Source: Amycolatopsis japonica | GTDB lineage: Bacteria > Actinomycetota > Actinomycetes > Mycobacteriales > Pseudonocardiaceae | Length of the DNA stretch: 64,000 bases | Direction of reading: 5' to 3' | NCBI RefSeq assembly: GCF_000732925.1 | Contig: NZ_CP008953.1 | Coordinates: 8,053,001 to 8,117,000 of the forward strand | In this document: one piece after another, positions 57,148 through 64,000 of the stretch | Layout: each line of letters begins with the position of its first letter | Numbering within the stretch: position 1 is the stretch's first letter | Made by a program: the position numbers and the translations under genes | Notes under the pieces: generated by a model | What the model was told of the DNA's origin: nothing | Databases searched by the model: none | Seen by the model: only the letters and a program-made list of their open reading frames with translations

Positions 57148-57591
57148 GCGGCCGGCGATCTCCGCCAGCACGACGTCACGATGACATCGCCGCTGGTCGG
57201 CTTCGAAACACAGTACGGCGACTCGTTCACCGGCAGACAGGCGAGCGAGTTCATCCAGGCTGGCCTGGGCCTCGGTGTTCTCCAGCAGCTCGACGTACCG
57301 ATCCTTTGCCTGCTTGAGCTCGGTCTCGTCACCGGCGAAGCCGGCCCGATTCGTCTTGAGGTTCCCGAGCTCGCGACGGTGGTCGTATTCGATCCCGGCC
57401 TCGGCCAGCGCGGCCCGTAGCGCTGTCTTGCTGAAGCCCCGCTTGCGCGAGATCGGGGTCAACCGGACGTCGACCAGACGCGTCACGCCACGCTGCACGA
57501 GCCCGTCGATGAACTCGGAGATCTCCTGCCCTTCGTATCCGACGCCGATGGCGCCGTCACGAAGCCGGGTCGCGCTGCTGGTCATGCCCAC
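57133..57591 (-). CDS. DUF488 family protein
   Basis: 152 residues. GVGYEGQEISEFIDGLVQRGVTRLVDVRLTPISR is the DUF488 signature, with YDHRRELGN, and AVLCFEADQRRCHRDVVLAE the conserved C-terminal Cys/His motif. The family has a predicted nuclease-like or nucleotide-binding role without proven function, and is often found next to defence or stress genes. Convergent with and overlapping the unknown gene at 56293-57147. Confidence 0.88.
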   Translation of the reverse strand: MGMTSSATRLRDGAIGVGYEGQEISEFIDGLVQRGVTRLVDVRLTPISRKRGFSKTALRAALAEAGIEYDHRRELGNLKTNRAGFAGDETELKQAKDRYVELLENTEAQASLDELARLSAGERVAVLCFEADQRRCHRDVVLAEIAGRLPRN

Positions 57592-57717
57592 ACCCTGTCA
57601 TGAGACCGCCCGTCGGACGACCCCTACCCCGCCTCTCTTCTACGCGGACCGCTTGTCGACACCTCACGTCTCGCGCTACGGTACTTATACCCCCTAAGAG
57701 TATACGAAGGAGTACAA

Positions 57718-58509
57718 GTGTCGGCCGACAAGTACTTCGAGCGCGCAGGAGCGTCGATCGCCTACCAATTCGAAGGATCCGGACCTCCGCTCGGTTACGC
57801 CCATGGCGTTCCGCTGAGTCGCAAAGCCGTGCGGAGCTTGGAGCTGTTCGACGTCGACTCCCTGGGCGCGGGGCGCAGCATGCTCGTCTACGACCAGCGC
57901 GGCCACGGCCGTTCGACCGGCCGCCCGATTCCCGAGGACTACCTTTTCGAGAACTTCGCGCAGGACCTGCTCGCGCTCCTCGACACCCTGGACATCACCC
58001 AGCCGACGGACTTCGCCGGGTCGTCACTGGGATGCGATACGGCCCTGCGCGCGGCCATCGCGGCCCCGGACCGTTTCCGTCGGCTCGTCCTGATGATTCC
58101 GCCAGTCGCCTGGACGCCTGACGCCGAACTGGCGAAGCAGTGGTACTTCGACAGCGCGGACAGCATCGAGGAACTCGGAGCGGCCCAATGGCGCCGGCAG
58201 TGGGCACACGCGGAGCCGCCGCCGATTTTCGCCGACTACCCGAATTACCGGTTTTCGCCTGATGTGTCGGACGCACTGCTCCCCGCGGTGTTGCGGGGTG
58301 TCGGCAGGTCGGACCTGCCCGCGCCCGAGGCGATCGCGACGCTGACGCACCCGACGCTGATCCTTGCCTGGGATACCGATCCCCTGCACCCCGCGTCGAC
58401 AGCCGAACGCCTGCACGAGCTCATCCCCGGATCCAGCTTGCACGTGTCGACGTCGGTGGCGGACATCAAGACCTGGACAGACCGCATCACCGAGTTCGTC
58501 AAGGCCTGA
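57718..58509 (+). CDS. Alpha/beta hydrolase
   Basis: 263 residues, GTG start with AAGGAG ahead. GYAHGVPLSRKAV, SMLVYDQRGHGRSTGRPI, nucleophile elbow FAGSSLGCDTALRAAI (about residue 101), acid in ILAWDTDPLHPAS. The usual late His position reads LHVSTSVADIKTW, so the catalytic His is not obvious, which is odd. Upstream, TATAC (57686-57690) and GTATA (57699-57703) form a small dyad in an AT-rich promoter. Function unknown. Confidence 0.82.
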   Translation: MSADKYFERAGASIAYQFEGSGPPLGYAHGVPLSRKAVRSLELFDVDSLGAGRSMLVYDQRGHGRSTGRPIPEDYLFENFAQDLLALLDTLDITQPTDFAGSSLGCDTALRAAIAAPDRFRRLVLMIPPVAWTPDAELAKQWYFDSADSIEELGAAQWRRQWAHAEPPPIFADYPNYRFSPDVSDALLPAVLRGVGRSDLPAPEAIATLTHPTLILAWDTDPLHPASTAERLHELIPGSSLHVSTSVADIKTWTDRITEFVKA

Positions 58510-58589
58510 GCCGAGGATTCTTCACCCAGCCGAGATGCGATAGCTCCGCTAGCCTCCATAGTAGATCCCACGTCGAGTGAGGTGAGACC

Positions 58590-58931
58590 GTGCTGGGTGC
58601 GGTGGCAGCATTCGGTGCCGTGGTCGTGCTCGTCGCCGCGGTCTACGGGTTCGCCAGGCTCATCAGGCTGGCGCCGATGGTCCGGGACGTGGCACCGTTT
58701 CTCTCCGGCGGATCACCTGCCGAGCACGCGGTCTCGCGGTATCACGTCCGCTGGTACACGATCACGATGGTCTTCCTCGCGTTCGACATGGAGATGGTCT
58801 TCATGTACCCGTGGACGCTCGTCGTCGCCGAGGTCGGAACGCCCGCCGTCGTGGAGATGTTCCTGTTCCTCGCCGTTCTGGTCGCCGGGGTGTGGTACGC
58901 CTGGCGAGAGGGCGCGTTCCGATGGACGTGA
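58590..58931 (+). CDS. nuoA: NADH-quinone oxidoreductase subunit A-like protein
   Basis: 113 residues, GTG start with GAGGTGAG. Three membrane helices and the family signature FDMEMVFMYPWTLVVAE. First gene of a Complex-I-like membrane operon; overlaps the next gene by 10 bases. In Complex I it helps form the quinone-binding and proton-translocating junction. Confidence 0.93.
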   Translation: MLGAVAAFGAVVVLVAAVYGFARLIRLAPMVRDVAPFLSGGSPAEHAVSRYHVRWYTITMVFLAFDMEMVFMYPWTLVVAEVGTPAVVEMFLFLAVLVAGVWYAWREGAFRWT

Positions 58932-59974
58932 GGGCTTGGCTGGTGCGGCGTACCCCGATACGTCCACTGATCGTCACCACATTGGGTGGTACGAACGTGC
59001 GGCTCGCCGCCGAGCGGGTCGCACGGATCCACGGCTGGCGACCTGCCCTGAGTCCAGCGGACGCCAACCTGCTGGTCGTCGCGGGGCCGGACGATCCCGC
59101 GATGACGCCTTTCCTTGACTCGATGTGGCAGCAGATTCCGGTCCCCAGGGCCCGGATCCACCTCGGGGTCCCGGAGGCGGTCGAAGCAGGACTCGCCTCC
59201 AGTGCGGATCAGGTGCGGTCGACCGAGGGGCAGCCAGAGGCCGAGATCAGCCCGCCTCACGAAGAGCACCGGACACCGATGCCCCACCACGACCAGATGG
59301 CGATGTCCCATGACCATGGCGGTCATGCCGGACACGACATGGGCGGCATGGAGATGCCCGGCGGGATCCCGATGGCGGACCGGGCTCCCGACCGGGACGA
59401 ACTCAAGCTCGACCAGCTGACTGTCCCTTTAGGACCGGGGCTACCCGCTTGGCCGAGCGGACTCCTCATCCGGGCCAAGCTCCAGGGTGACGTGATCCAG
59501 GAGGCGGCTGTCGACGTGCTCGGCAACCCTCCAGCGGGAACGGAGCCGTTCTGGGCGGATGTGCGACGCCACCCGGCGCGACGGCTCGACAGCTGTGTAC
59601 GGCTGTTGACAGTGGCGGGTTGGGAAGACGCGGCCATCACCGCGGCCCGGCTGCGGGACGACATCCTGGCGGACAAGGATGTGGAAAGCGCCGTCGCGCG
59701 ATGGGTGCGTCGGGTTCGTCGTTCCCGGACGCTGCGGTGGTCCCTGTCCGGCCTAGGTATCCTGAATGGTCCGAAGTGGACAGATCGGCCCGAGGAGGGC
59801 GACGCTTACGACCGCCTGATGCGGCGGCTGTCCCCTACTCCGACAAAGCATGACCCGGCCGCGATCCTGGACGCGCTGCCCCGGCTGCTGGCCGGCGCCG
59901 AGTTCGCCACGGCGCGGTTGATCGTCGCGAGTCTCGATCCCGACCTCGAGCGTCTCCGGGTGGCCCATGGTTGA
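58922..59974 (+). CDS. NuoB/NuoD-like fusion protein without Fe-S cysteines, with His/Met-rich insert
   Basis: 350 residues from ATG 58922. Residues about 45-90 (ADANLLVVAGPDDPAMTPFL, QQIPVPRARIHLG) match the pattern of NuoB (AD-L-V-G-x-M-P-x-L, MP-P-V-G). Residues about 150-205 (RDELKLDQLTVPLGPGLPAW, GLLIRAKLQGDVIQEAAVDVL) match the start of NuoD. Between them lies a metal-binding-like stretch with MPHHDQMAMSHDHGGHAGHD and GGMEMPGG. The chain has a single Cys (LDSCVRLL), so the N2 cluster ligands of true NuoB are absent. It sits where nuoB-C-D are in normal operons. It probably caps the membrane arm but cannot take electrons in the usual way. Confidence 0.75.
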   Translation: MDVRAWLVRRTPIRPLIVTTLGGTNVRLAAERVARIHGWRPALSPADANLLVVAGPDDPAMTPFLDSMWQQIPVPRARIHLGVPEAVEAGLASSADQVRSTEGQPEAEISPPHEEHRTPMPHHDQMAMSHDHGGHAGHDMGGMEMPGGIPMADRAPDRDELKLDQLTVPLGPGLPAWPSGLLIRAKLQGDVIQEAAVDVLGNPPAGTEPFWADVRRHPARRLDSCVRLLTVAGWEDAAITAARLRDDILADKDVESAVARWVRRVRRSRTLRWSLSGLGILNGPKWTDRPEEGDAYDRLMRRLSPTPTKHDPAAILDALPRLLAGAEFATARLIVASLDPDLERLRVAHG

Positions 59975-60893
59975 CGAACTGCCCTGGTGGGGCGGACTCG
60001 TACTGCCCCTCGCGCTGGGACTCCTGGTCGCCGCGGCGGCGTCCTGGGATTCGCTGCTGTCCGCGCGGGCGAGCGGCGCGAACGCCGGGCAGGCGCTTAC
60101 GCTGCCGTTCCGCGAGGCGGGTGGCCTGCTGGTGCAGCAGCGACGTCGCACGCTCGCCGCGGATACGCTGCTGTGGCGGGGTGGCGCGCTCGCCCTCGTG
60201 GTGGCCGGAGTCCTCGCGTCCCTGGTGACGCCGTTCGGCCGATGGGCGGTGGCCGACCTCTCGATCGGGATCGTCTGGTTCAACGCGATGGAGGTCGTCG
60301 CCTGGGCCGCGGTGTGGCTGGTCGGCTGGGGCGCGAACTCGGCGTACGGCCTCATCGGCGGATACCGGTTCATCGCTCAGGGGCTGGCCTACGAACTACC
60401 GCACATGTTCGCGTTGATCACCGCGGCACTCGGGGCCGGTTCGCTGCGGGTGGCCGACGTCGTCGCCGCGCAGGACTCGCTGTGGTTCGTCGCGTGGATG
60501 CCCATCGCCTTCGTCGTCTACCTGCTCTCGGTGCTGGCGATGTCGTACTGGGGTCCGTTCGACCAAGCGGTCGGCGCGGACATCGCAGGCGGGGCGACGG
60601 CGGAACTGTCCGGAGTGGACCGGTTGGTGTTCGCCGCGGGCCGGTGGCTGCTGCTGGTCTCCGGCGCCGCGTTCGCGGTGCCGCTGTTCCTCGGCGGCGG
60701 CGCCGGGCCGCTGCTGCCCTCCTGGTTGTGGACGCTGGTGAAGACGGTCGCCGTGCTCGGACTACTGGTGTGGGTCCGGCGCCGGATCCCGACGGTGCGG
60801 ATGGAGCGGTACGAAGAAGTCGCGTGGCTGGTGCTCATCCCGTTGACCCTGCTGCAGGCACTCGTCGTCGCCATCGTGGTGATCGCCCGATGA
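59967..60893 (+). CDS. nuoH: NADH-quinone oxidoreductase subunit H-like protein
   Basis: 308 residues, ATG inside the end of the preceding gene. Eight or so membrane helices. GLIGGYRFIAQGLAYELPH is the conserved quinone-channel motif with its Glu, and QAVGADIAGGATAELSGVDR corresponds to the matrix loop between helices. This subunit links the quinone site to the proton pumps. Confidence 0.92.
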   Translation: MVDELPWWGGLVLPLALGLLVAAAASWDSLLSARASGANAGQALTLPFREAGGLLVQQRRRTLAADTLLWRGGALALVVAGVLASLVTPFGRWAVADLSIGIVWFNAMEVVAWAAVWLVGWGANSAYGLIGGYRFIAQGLAYELPHMFALITAALGAGSLRVADVVAAQDSLWFVAWMPIAFVVYLLSVLAMSYWGPFDQAVGADIAGGATAELSGVDRLVFAAGRWLLLVSGAAFAVPLFLGGGAGPLLPSWLWTLVKTVAVLGLLVWVRRRIPTVRMERYEEVAWLVLIPLTLLQALVVAIVVIAR

Positions 60894-60910
60894 GGAAGGA
60901 GCCCGGCTGA

Positions 60911-61474
60911 ATGTGGACACAGATCGCCTTCTGGGCGTGCGCCGTCGGAGCCGTTGCCACCGGCGTTGCCGTCTTCCGGGTGGATTCGATGGCGCGGGCG
61001 ACGTTCGCTCTGCTCGCGTCGTTCATCTTCGCCTCGGGAACGGTCTTCCTGCTGAACCTCGCCTACCTCGGCGTCCTGGTCATCCTGATGATGATCATGG
61101 AGATGGTCGTCATGGTCGTCTTCATGATCATGTACATGATGAACCCCGCCGGGCTGATGCCGATGACGATGGTGCACAACCAGAAAGGGTCGCTGGCCAT
61201 CGCCGGAGGCGTGTTCGTGGCGCTCGCCGTGGGGATCTCGCTGGTCCGGTGGCCCACGTCGGACGCCGCGCGCCCGGCCGACCCGACACGTGCGCTCGGT
61301 GAGGCGCTGATGGGTTCGAAGATGCTGGTGATGATGGTGATCGGGTTGTGCCTCTTCGCCACGATGGTCGCCACGGTCGTCCTGGCCACGAACCGCGGCC
61401 GATACGACCGCTACGGCGATCGCCTCGACGCGAAGCGCCCGGACGACCCGGTCCGAGGGGGCCTGAACCGGTGA
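60911..61474 (+). CDS. nuoJ: NADH-quinone oxidoreductase subunit J-like protein
   Basis: 187 residues with five membrane helices. YLGVLVILMMIMEMVVMVVF carries the conserved helix-3 bend. The helix is unusually rich in Met (MIMYMMNP follows). It overlaps nuoK by four bases (GTGA). No nuoI gene lies between H and J, unlike in complete Complex I operons. Confidence 0.92.
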   Translation: MWTQIAFWACAVGAVATGVAVFRVDSMARATFALLASFIFASGTVFLLNLAYLGVLVILMMIMEMVVMVVFMIMYMMNPAGLMPMTMVHNQKGSLAIAGGVFVALAVGISLVRWPTSDAARPADPTRALGEALMGSKMLVMMVIGLCLFATMVATVVLATNRGRYDRYGDRLDAKRPDDPVRGGLNR

Positions 61475-61776
61475 CCCTCCAGTGGTTTCTCTACCTCGCG
61501 GCCGCGCTGTTCAGTGTCGGCCTGTACGGCGCGCTGTCCCAGCAATCGATCGTCATGATCATGATGGGCCTCGAACTGATGGCCAACGCGGTGATCGTGG
61601 CCGGTGCGGCGTTCTGGTACTTCGTCTCGCCGATGCGCCCCGACGGGCAAGTCGTCGTCCTCGTCGCCGTCACGCTGATGGCGCTCGACATGGCGGTCGG
61701 CTTCGCGGTGACGACCGCGATCTTCCGGCGCCGGGACGTCGACATGACCGACTCCGCCGCGGATCTCAAGGGCTGA
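61471..61776 (+). CDS. nuoK: NADH-quinone oxidoreductase subunit K-like protein
   Basis: 101 residues from GTG 61471. Three membrane helices; GLELMANAVIVAG carries the essential Glu of NuoK, and VAVTLMALDMAVGFAVTTAI the second conserved acidic position as Asp. Forms an antiporter-like proton path with NuoJ. Confidence 0.94.
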   Translation: MTLQWFLYLAAALFSVGLYGALSQQSIVMIMMGLELMANAVIVAGAAFWYFVSPMRPDGQVVVLVAVTLMALDMAVGFAVTTAIFRRRDVDMTDSAADLKG

Positions 61777-61780
61777 GCCG

Positions 61781-63613
61781 ATGGTCCAGTGGCTGCTCGT
61801 AGCGCTCCCCCTGGTCGTCGGCGGTATCCTCCTCGTCGCCGGGCACCCAGCCGACCGGCTCGCGCCTGCCCTCGGCGTTGGATCGGCGGCCTTGACAGCA
61901 GTGCTGGCGGTGGTCGCCGCGAGCAGCCGGCCGGACGCCTCGGCACCGCTGCTCGCCGGGCTGCCTGTCAGCTTGGCCGTGGACGGGTTGTCGGCGGTCA
62001 TGGTGGTCACGGTGGCCGTGATCCTGGTGGCGGTGCTCGTGTTCGCGTCCGCAGAGTTCGGCGCCGGCGAGTCCCGCGCCCGCTTTCACGGGCTGATGCT
62101 GGTCTTCGCGGGCGCGATGCTCGTCACCGTCTGCGCCCGGGATCTCATCGTGCTGCTGATGGCGTGGGAGGTCATGGGCGCGTGCTCGTATGCCCTGATC
62201 GGTTTCTGGTGGCGCGAGACCCGCCGTGTCGACTCGGGAACGCTCGCGTTGCTGACCACCCGATCGGCCGACCTGGGGCTGTATCTGGCGTCGGGCGCCG
62301 CGCTGGCGGGCGGGGTCGGAGGTCTCACGCTCGCCGGACTGCCTGAAGCAGCGGCCGGTTGGCGCGACGTCATCGCGGCCGGGATCGTGCTGGCCGCGAT
62401 AGGAAAATCCGCCCAGCTTCCGTTCAGCTTCTGGCTCTCCCGCGCGATGGACGGTCCGAGCCCCGTCTCGGCTCTGCTCCACTCGGCCACCATGGTCGCC
62501 GCCGGGGCGTACCTGCTCGTGCGGGTGGAGCCGCTTCTGGCCTCGACGGTCTGGGCGGCCGACGTCGTCGCCTGGATCGGTGCCGGCACGGCGGTCGTGC
62601 TCGGCGCCGTGGCGCTGGTGCAACGGGATCTCAAGCAGGTGCTCGCCGCGTCGACCTGTTCCCAGATCGGGTTCATGGTGCTCGCGGCCGGAGCCGGCGG
62701 ACCGGCGGCGGGGACGGGGCAGCTCGTGGCGCACGCCGCGACCAAGTGCCTGCTCTTTCTCGGTGCGGGTGCGTGGCTGGTGGCGCTGGACACGAAGGAT
62801 CTCGAACGGCTCCGTGGCGCGGCTCGGCGGTTCCCGTTCCTGGGCGTGGTGTTCACCGTCGGAGCTTTGAGCCTGGCCGGGGTACCGCCGCTGTCCATCT
62901 GGGTCAGCAAGGACGCGGTTCTCGCCTCGACACTCGCTGACTCCCCCGCCCTGTACGTCGCCGGTTTGGCCGCCGCGCTGCTGAGCGGGGCCTACGTCGG
63001 CCGGGTGCTGGCGTTGCTGTGGCAGCCCACCGAGACGACTCCGACGACGCGGTTGCGTCCGCTGTTGCTCGCACCGCTGCCGGTCCTCGCGGCGGCGGCC
63101 GCCCTGCTCGGCATCGGTGGCCTGCCTGGTCCCGCCGCCTGGTTCGCCGAATTCGTGGGCGGTTCCCCGGCGGCCGTACCCAACGGTGTGGAACTGCTGG
63201 TCTCGGGTGCAGTCGCGGTGGTCGGCGTGGTCGCGGCGGCCATCTGGACACGATCGCGGCCTGCGTTGTCCGGGGCCGGAAACGGGGTGCTCGCGGACTG
63301 GCTACGGCTGGAACGCCTCGCCGACCTGGTGGTCGCGAGGCCGACGATGCGGCTGGCGAGTGCCCTTGCGCGGTTTGACGATCACGTGGTCGACGGCGGT
63401 GTCCGGGCGGCCGCGGCGACGGGCACGGCGCTCGGGCGTCTGGCGGACGTCCGTGTCGAGTGGTCGATCGAAGGCGCGGTCCGCGGTGTGACGCGGACGG
63501 CCCGCGCGCTGGGCCGGCTCGCTCCGAAGGCTCAGACCGGGCAGCTGCACCAGTACTACGCCCAGGCCGCGGTCGCGCTGGGTGTGCTCGCCGTGCTGTT
63601 GATGATCCTGTGA
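61781..63613 (+). CDS. nuoL: NADH-quinone oxidoreductase subunit L-like protein
   Basis: 610 residues. Antiporter-like core: LMAWEVMGACSYALIGFWW (conserved Glu), KSAQLPFSFWLSRAMDGPSPVSALLHSATMVAAG (Lys and His path) and LVQRDLKQVLAASTCSQIGFM. The C-terminal part has the lateral helix and a final anchor (AALGVLAVLLMIL end). It is a main proton-pumping subunit. Coupled four bases after nuoK. Confidence 0.95.
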   Translation: MVQWLLVALPLVVGGILLVAGHPADRLAPALGVGSAALTAVLAVVAASSRPDASAPLLAGLPVSLAVDGLSAVMVVTVAVILVAVLVFASAEFGAGESRARFHGLMLVFAGAMLVTVCARDLIVLLMAWEVMGACSYALIGFWWRETRRVDSGTLALLTTRSADLGLYLASGAALAGGVGGLTLAGLPEAAAGWRDVIAAGIVLAAIGKSAQLPFSFWLSRAMDGPSPVSALLHSATMVAAGAYLLVRVEPLLASTVWAADVVAWIGAGTAVVLGAVALVQRDLKQVLAASTCSQIGFMVLAAGAGGPAAGTGQLVAHAATKCLLFLGAGAWLVALDTKDLERLRGAARRFPFLGVVFTVGALSLAGVPPLSIWVSKDAVLASTLADSPALYVAGLAAALLSGAYVGRVLALLWQPTETTPTTRLRPLLLAPLPVLAAAAALLGIGGLPGPAAWFAEFVGGSPAAVPNGVELLVSGAVAVVGVVAAAIWTRSRPALSGAGNGVLADWLRLERLADLVVARPTMRLASALARFDDHVVDGGVRAAAATGTALGRLADVRVEWSIEGAVRGVTRTARALGRLAPKAQTGQLHQYYAQAAVALGVLAVLLMIL

Positions 63614-63630
63614 AGAACGTGAGGTAGAGC

Positions 63631-64000
63631 GTGCTCAGCGTCGTGGTGTTCCTGCCGCTGGCGGCGGCGGTGGTCCTGTTCGCGGTGCCGCGCGTCTCCG
63701 CTCGGTTCGCCCGCTGGTGGTGGGTCGGCGTCTCCGCGGTGGAGTTCGCGTTGATCGTGGCTCTGTGGGTGGCGGCGCCGGTTTCCGACGGCTACGTCTA
63801 CGAGGTCAACCTGCGCTGGATCCCGAGCGTCAGCTCGGGGTATCACATCGGGGTCGACGGCTTGAGTCTTCCGCTCATCGCCCTCACCGGCGGTCTCTTC
63901 CTCGCCTGCGCGGTGTACTCGCTGCGGCAGGACAAGCGCGTGCGCTCCTTCGCCGCGCTGTTCCTGTTCCTCGAAACTGTGAGCCTCGGTCTGTTCGTCG
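63631..64000 (+). CDS. nuoM: NADH-quinone oxidoreductase subunit M-like protein, cut by window end
   Basis: The first 123 codons from GTG 63631 are present. WIPSVSSGYHIGVDGLSLPL is the NuoM signature, and the start LSVVVFLPLAAAVVLF is the first helix. The rest, and probably nuoN, lie beyond the right edge. Confidence 0.9.
   Translation, partial: MLSVVVFLPLAAAVVLFAVPRVSARFARWWWVGVSAVEFALIVALWVAAPVSDGYVYEVNLRWIPSVSSGYHIGVDGLSLPLIALTGGLFLACAVYSLRQDKRVRSFAALFLFLETVSLGLFV

Noticed and set aside
1-64000. CRISPR arrays, rRNA genes, insertion sequences with complete transposases
   Set aside because: No regularly spaced short repeats, no rRNA-like sequence and no transposase-like protein were seen on either strand.

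Overview
The window is high-GC actinomycete DNA, most likely from a Pseudonocardiaceae species such as Amycolatopsis. This rests on GC-rich wobble positions, frequent GTG starts and ATGA/GTGA stop-start overlaps. Typical families are also present: LanKC-type lanthipeptide synthetase, a lone Mce protein, ESX-like Rhs toxin, class F sortase, F420/PPOX enzyme and three-helix-bundle arsenate reductase. The genus is an inference from gene content.

Positions 1-13.7 kb hold general accessory genes. They are a truncated lanthipeptide synthetase (LanKC), two small membrane proteins, an Mce protein, a PPOX protein, a MerR/SDR divergent pair with a textbook 19-bp-spacer MerR promoter, a secreted PAF-acetylhydrolase-like lipase, a NarL-type two-component system, a GNAT enzyme, a cold-shock protein, a hydrolase-MerR operon with its operator, and an NCS2 nucleobase permease. 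From 13.9 to 18.3 kb lies a 1488-residue Rhs polymorphic toxin whose C-terminus resembles CD38/ADP-ribosyl cyclase. An amidohydrolase behind a GntR-like palindrome, a hydrolase with a 16-codon leader ORF and an LRV-repeat protein follow. From 21.6 to 27.9 kb (minus strand) is a cell-surface locus: sortase F plus three exported proteins.

The most novel-looking unit is at 30.07-32.78 kb. It has a 24-residue peptide gene with a perfect Shine-Dalgarno, two strong hairpins, a SagB-type flavin dehydrogenase and an MFS exporter. It looks like a minimal RiPP-type cluster without a visible cyclodehydratase. From 32.8 to 36.24 kb the DNA is decayed: a short and a longer copy of a tRNA-Lys 3' end, a truncated HAD gene, an acyl-CoA-synthetase fragment and a serine-recombinase fragment. 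This looks like the edge of a genomic island.

The putative island continues with a Shedu-like defence nuclease, an amino-acid-type ABC importer coupled to a class V PLP enzyme, and a large arsenic/metal resistance region (42-55.6 kb). Ars cluster 1 has an ArsR-ArsN1 fusion, a flavoprotein, an MFS pump and a second flavoprotein. Next come an ArsR divergent from two tiny Cys-rich proteins and an M28 peptidase, then a CmtR/cation-transporter pair. Ars cluster 2 is ArsR divergent from arsC2-arsC-acr3-flavoprotein. A putative nuclease-like protein, a DinB protein and a convergent unknown/DUF488 pair are interspersed.

The right end (58.6-64 kb) is a complex-I-like operon: NuoA, a NuoB/NuoD-like fusion without Fe-S cysteines and with a His/Met-rich insert, then NuoH, J, K, L and M (cut by the window end). 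No NADH-oxidising module and no NuoI are present in the part that can be seen.
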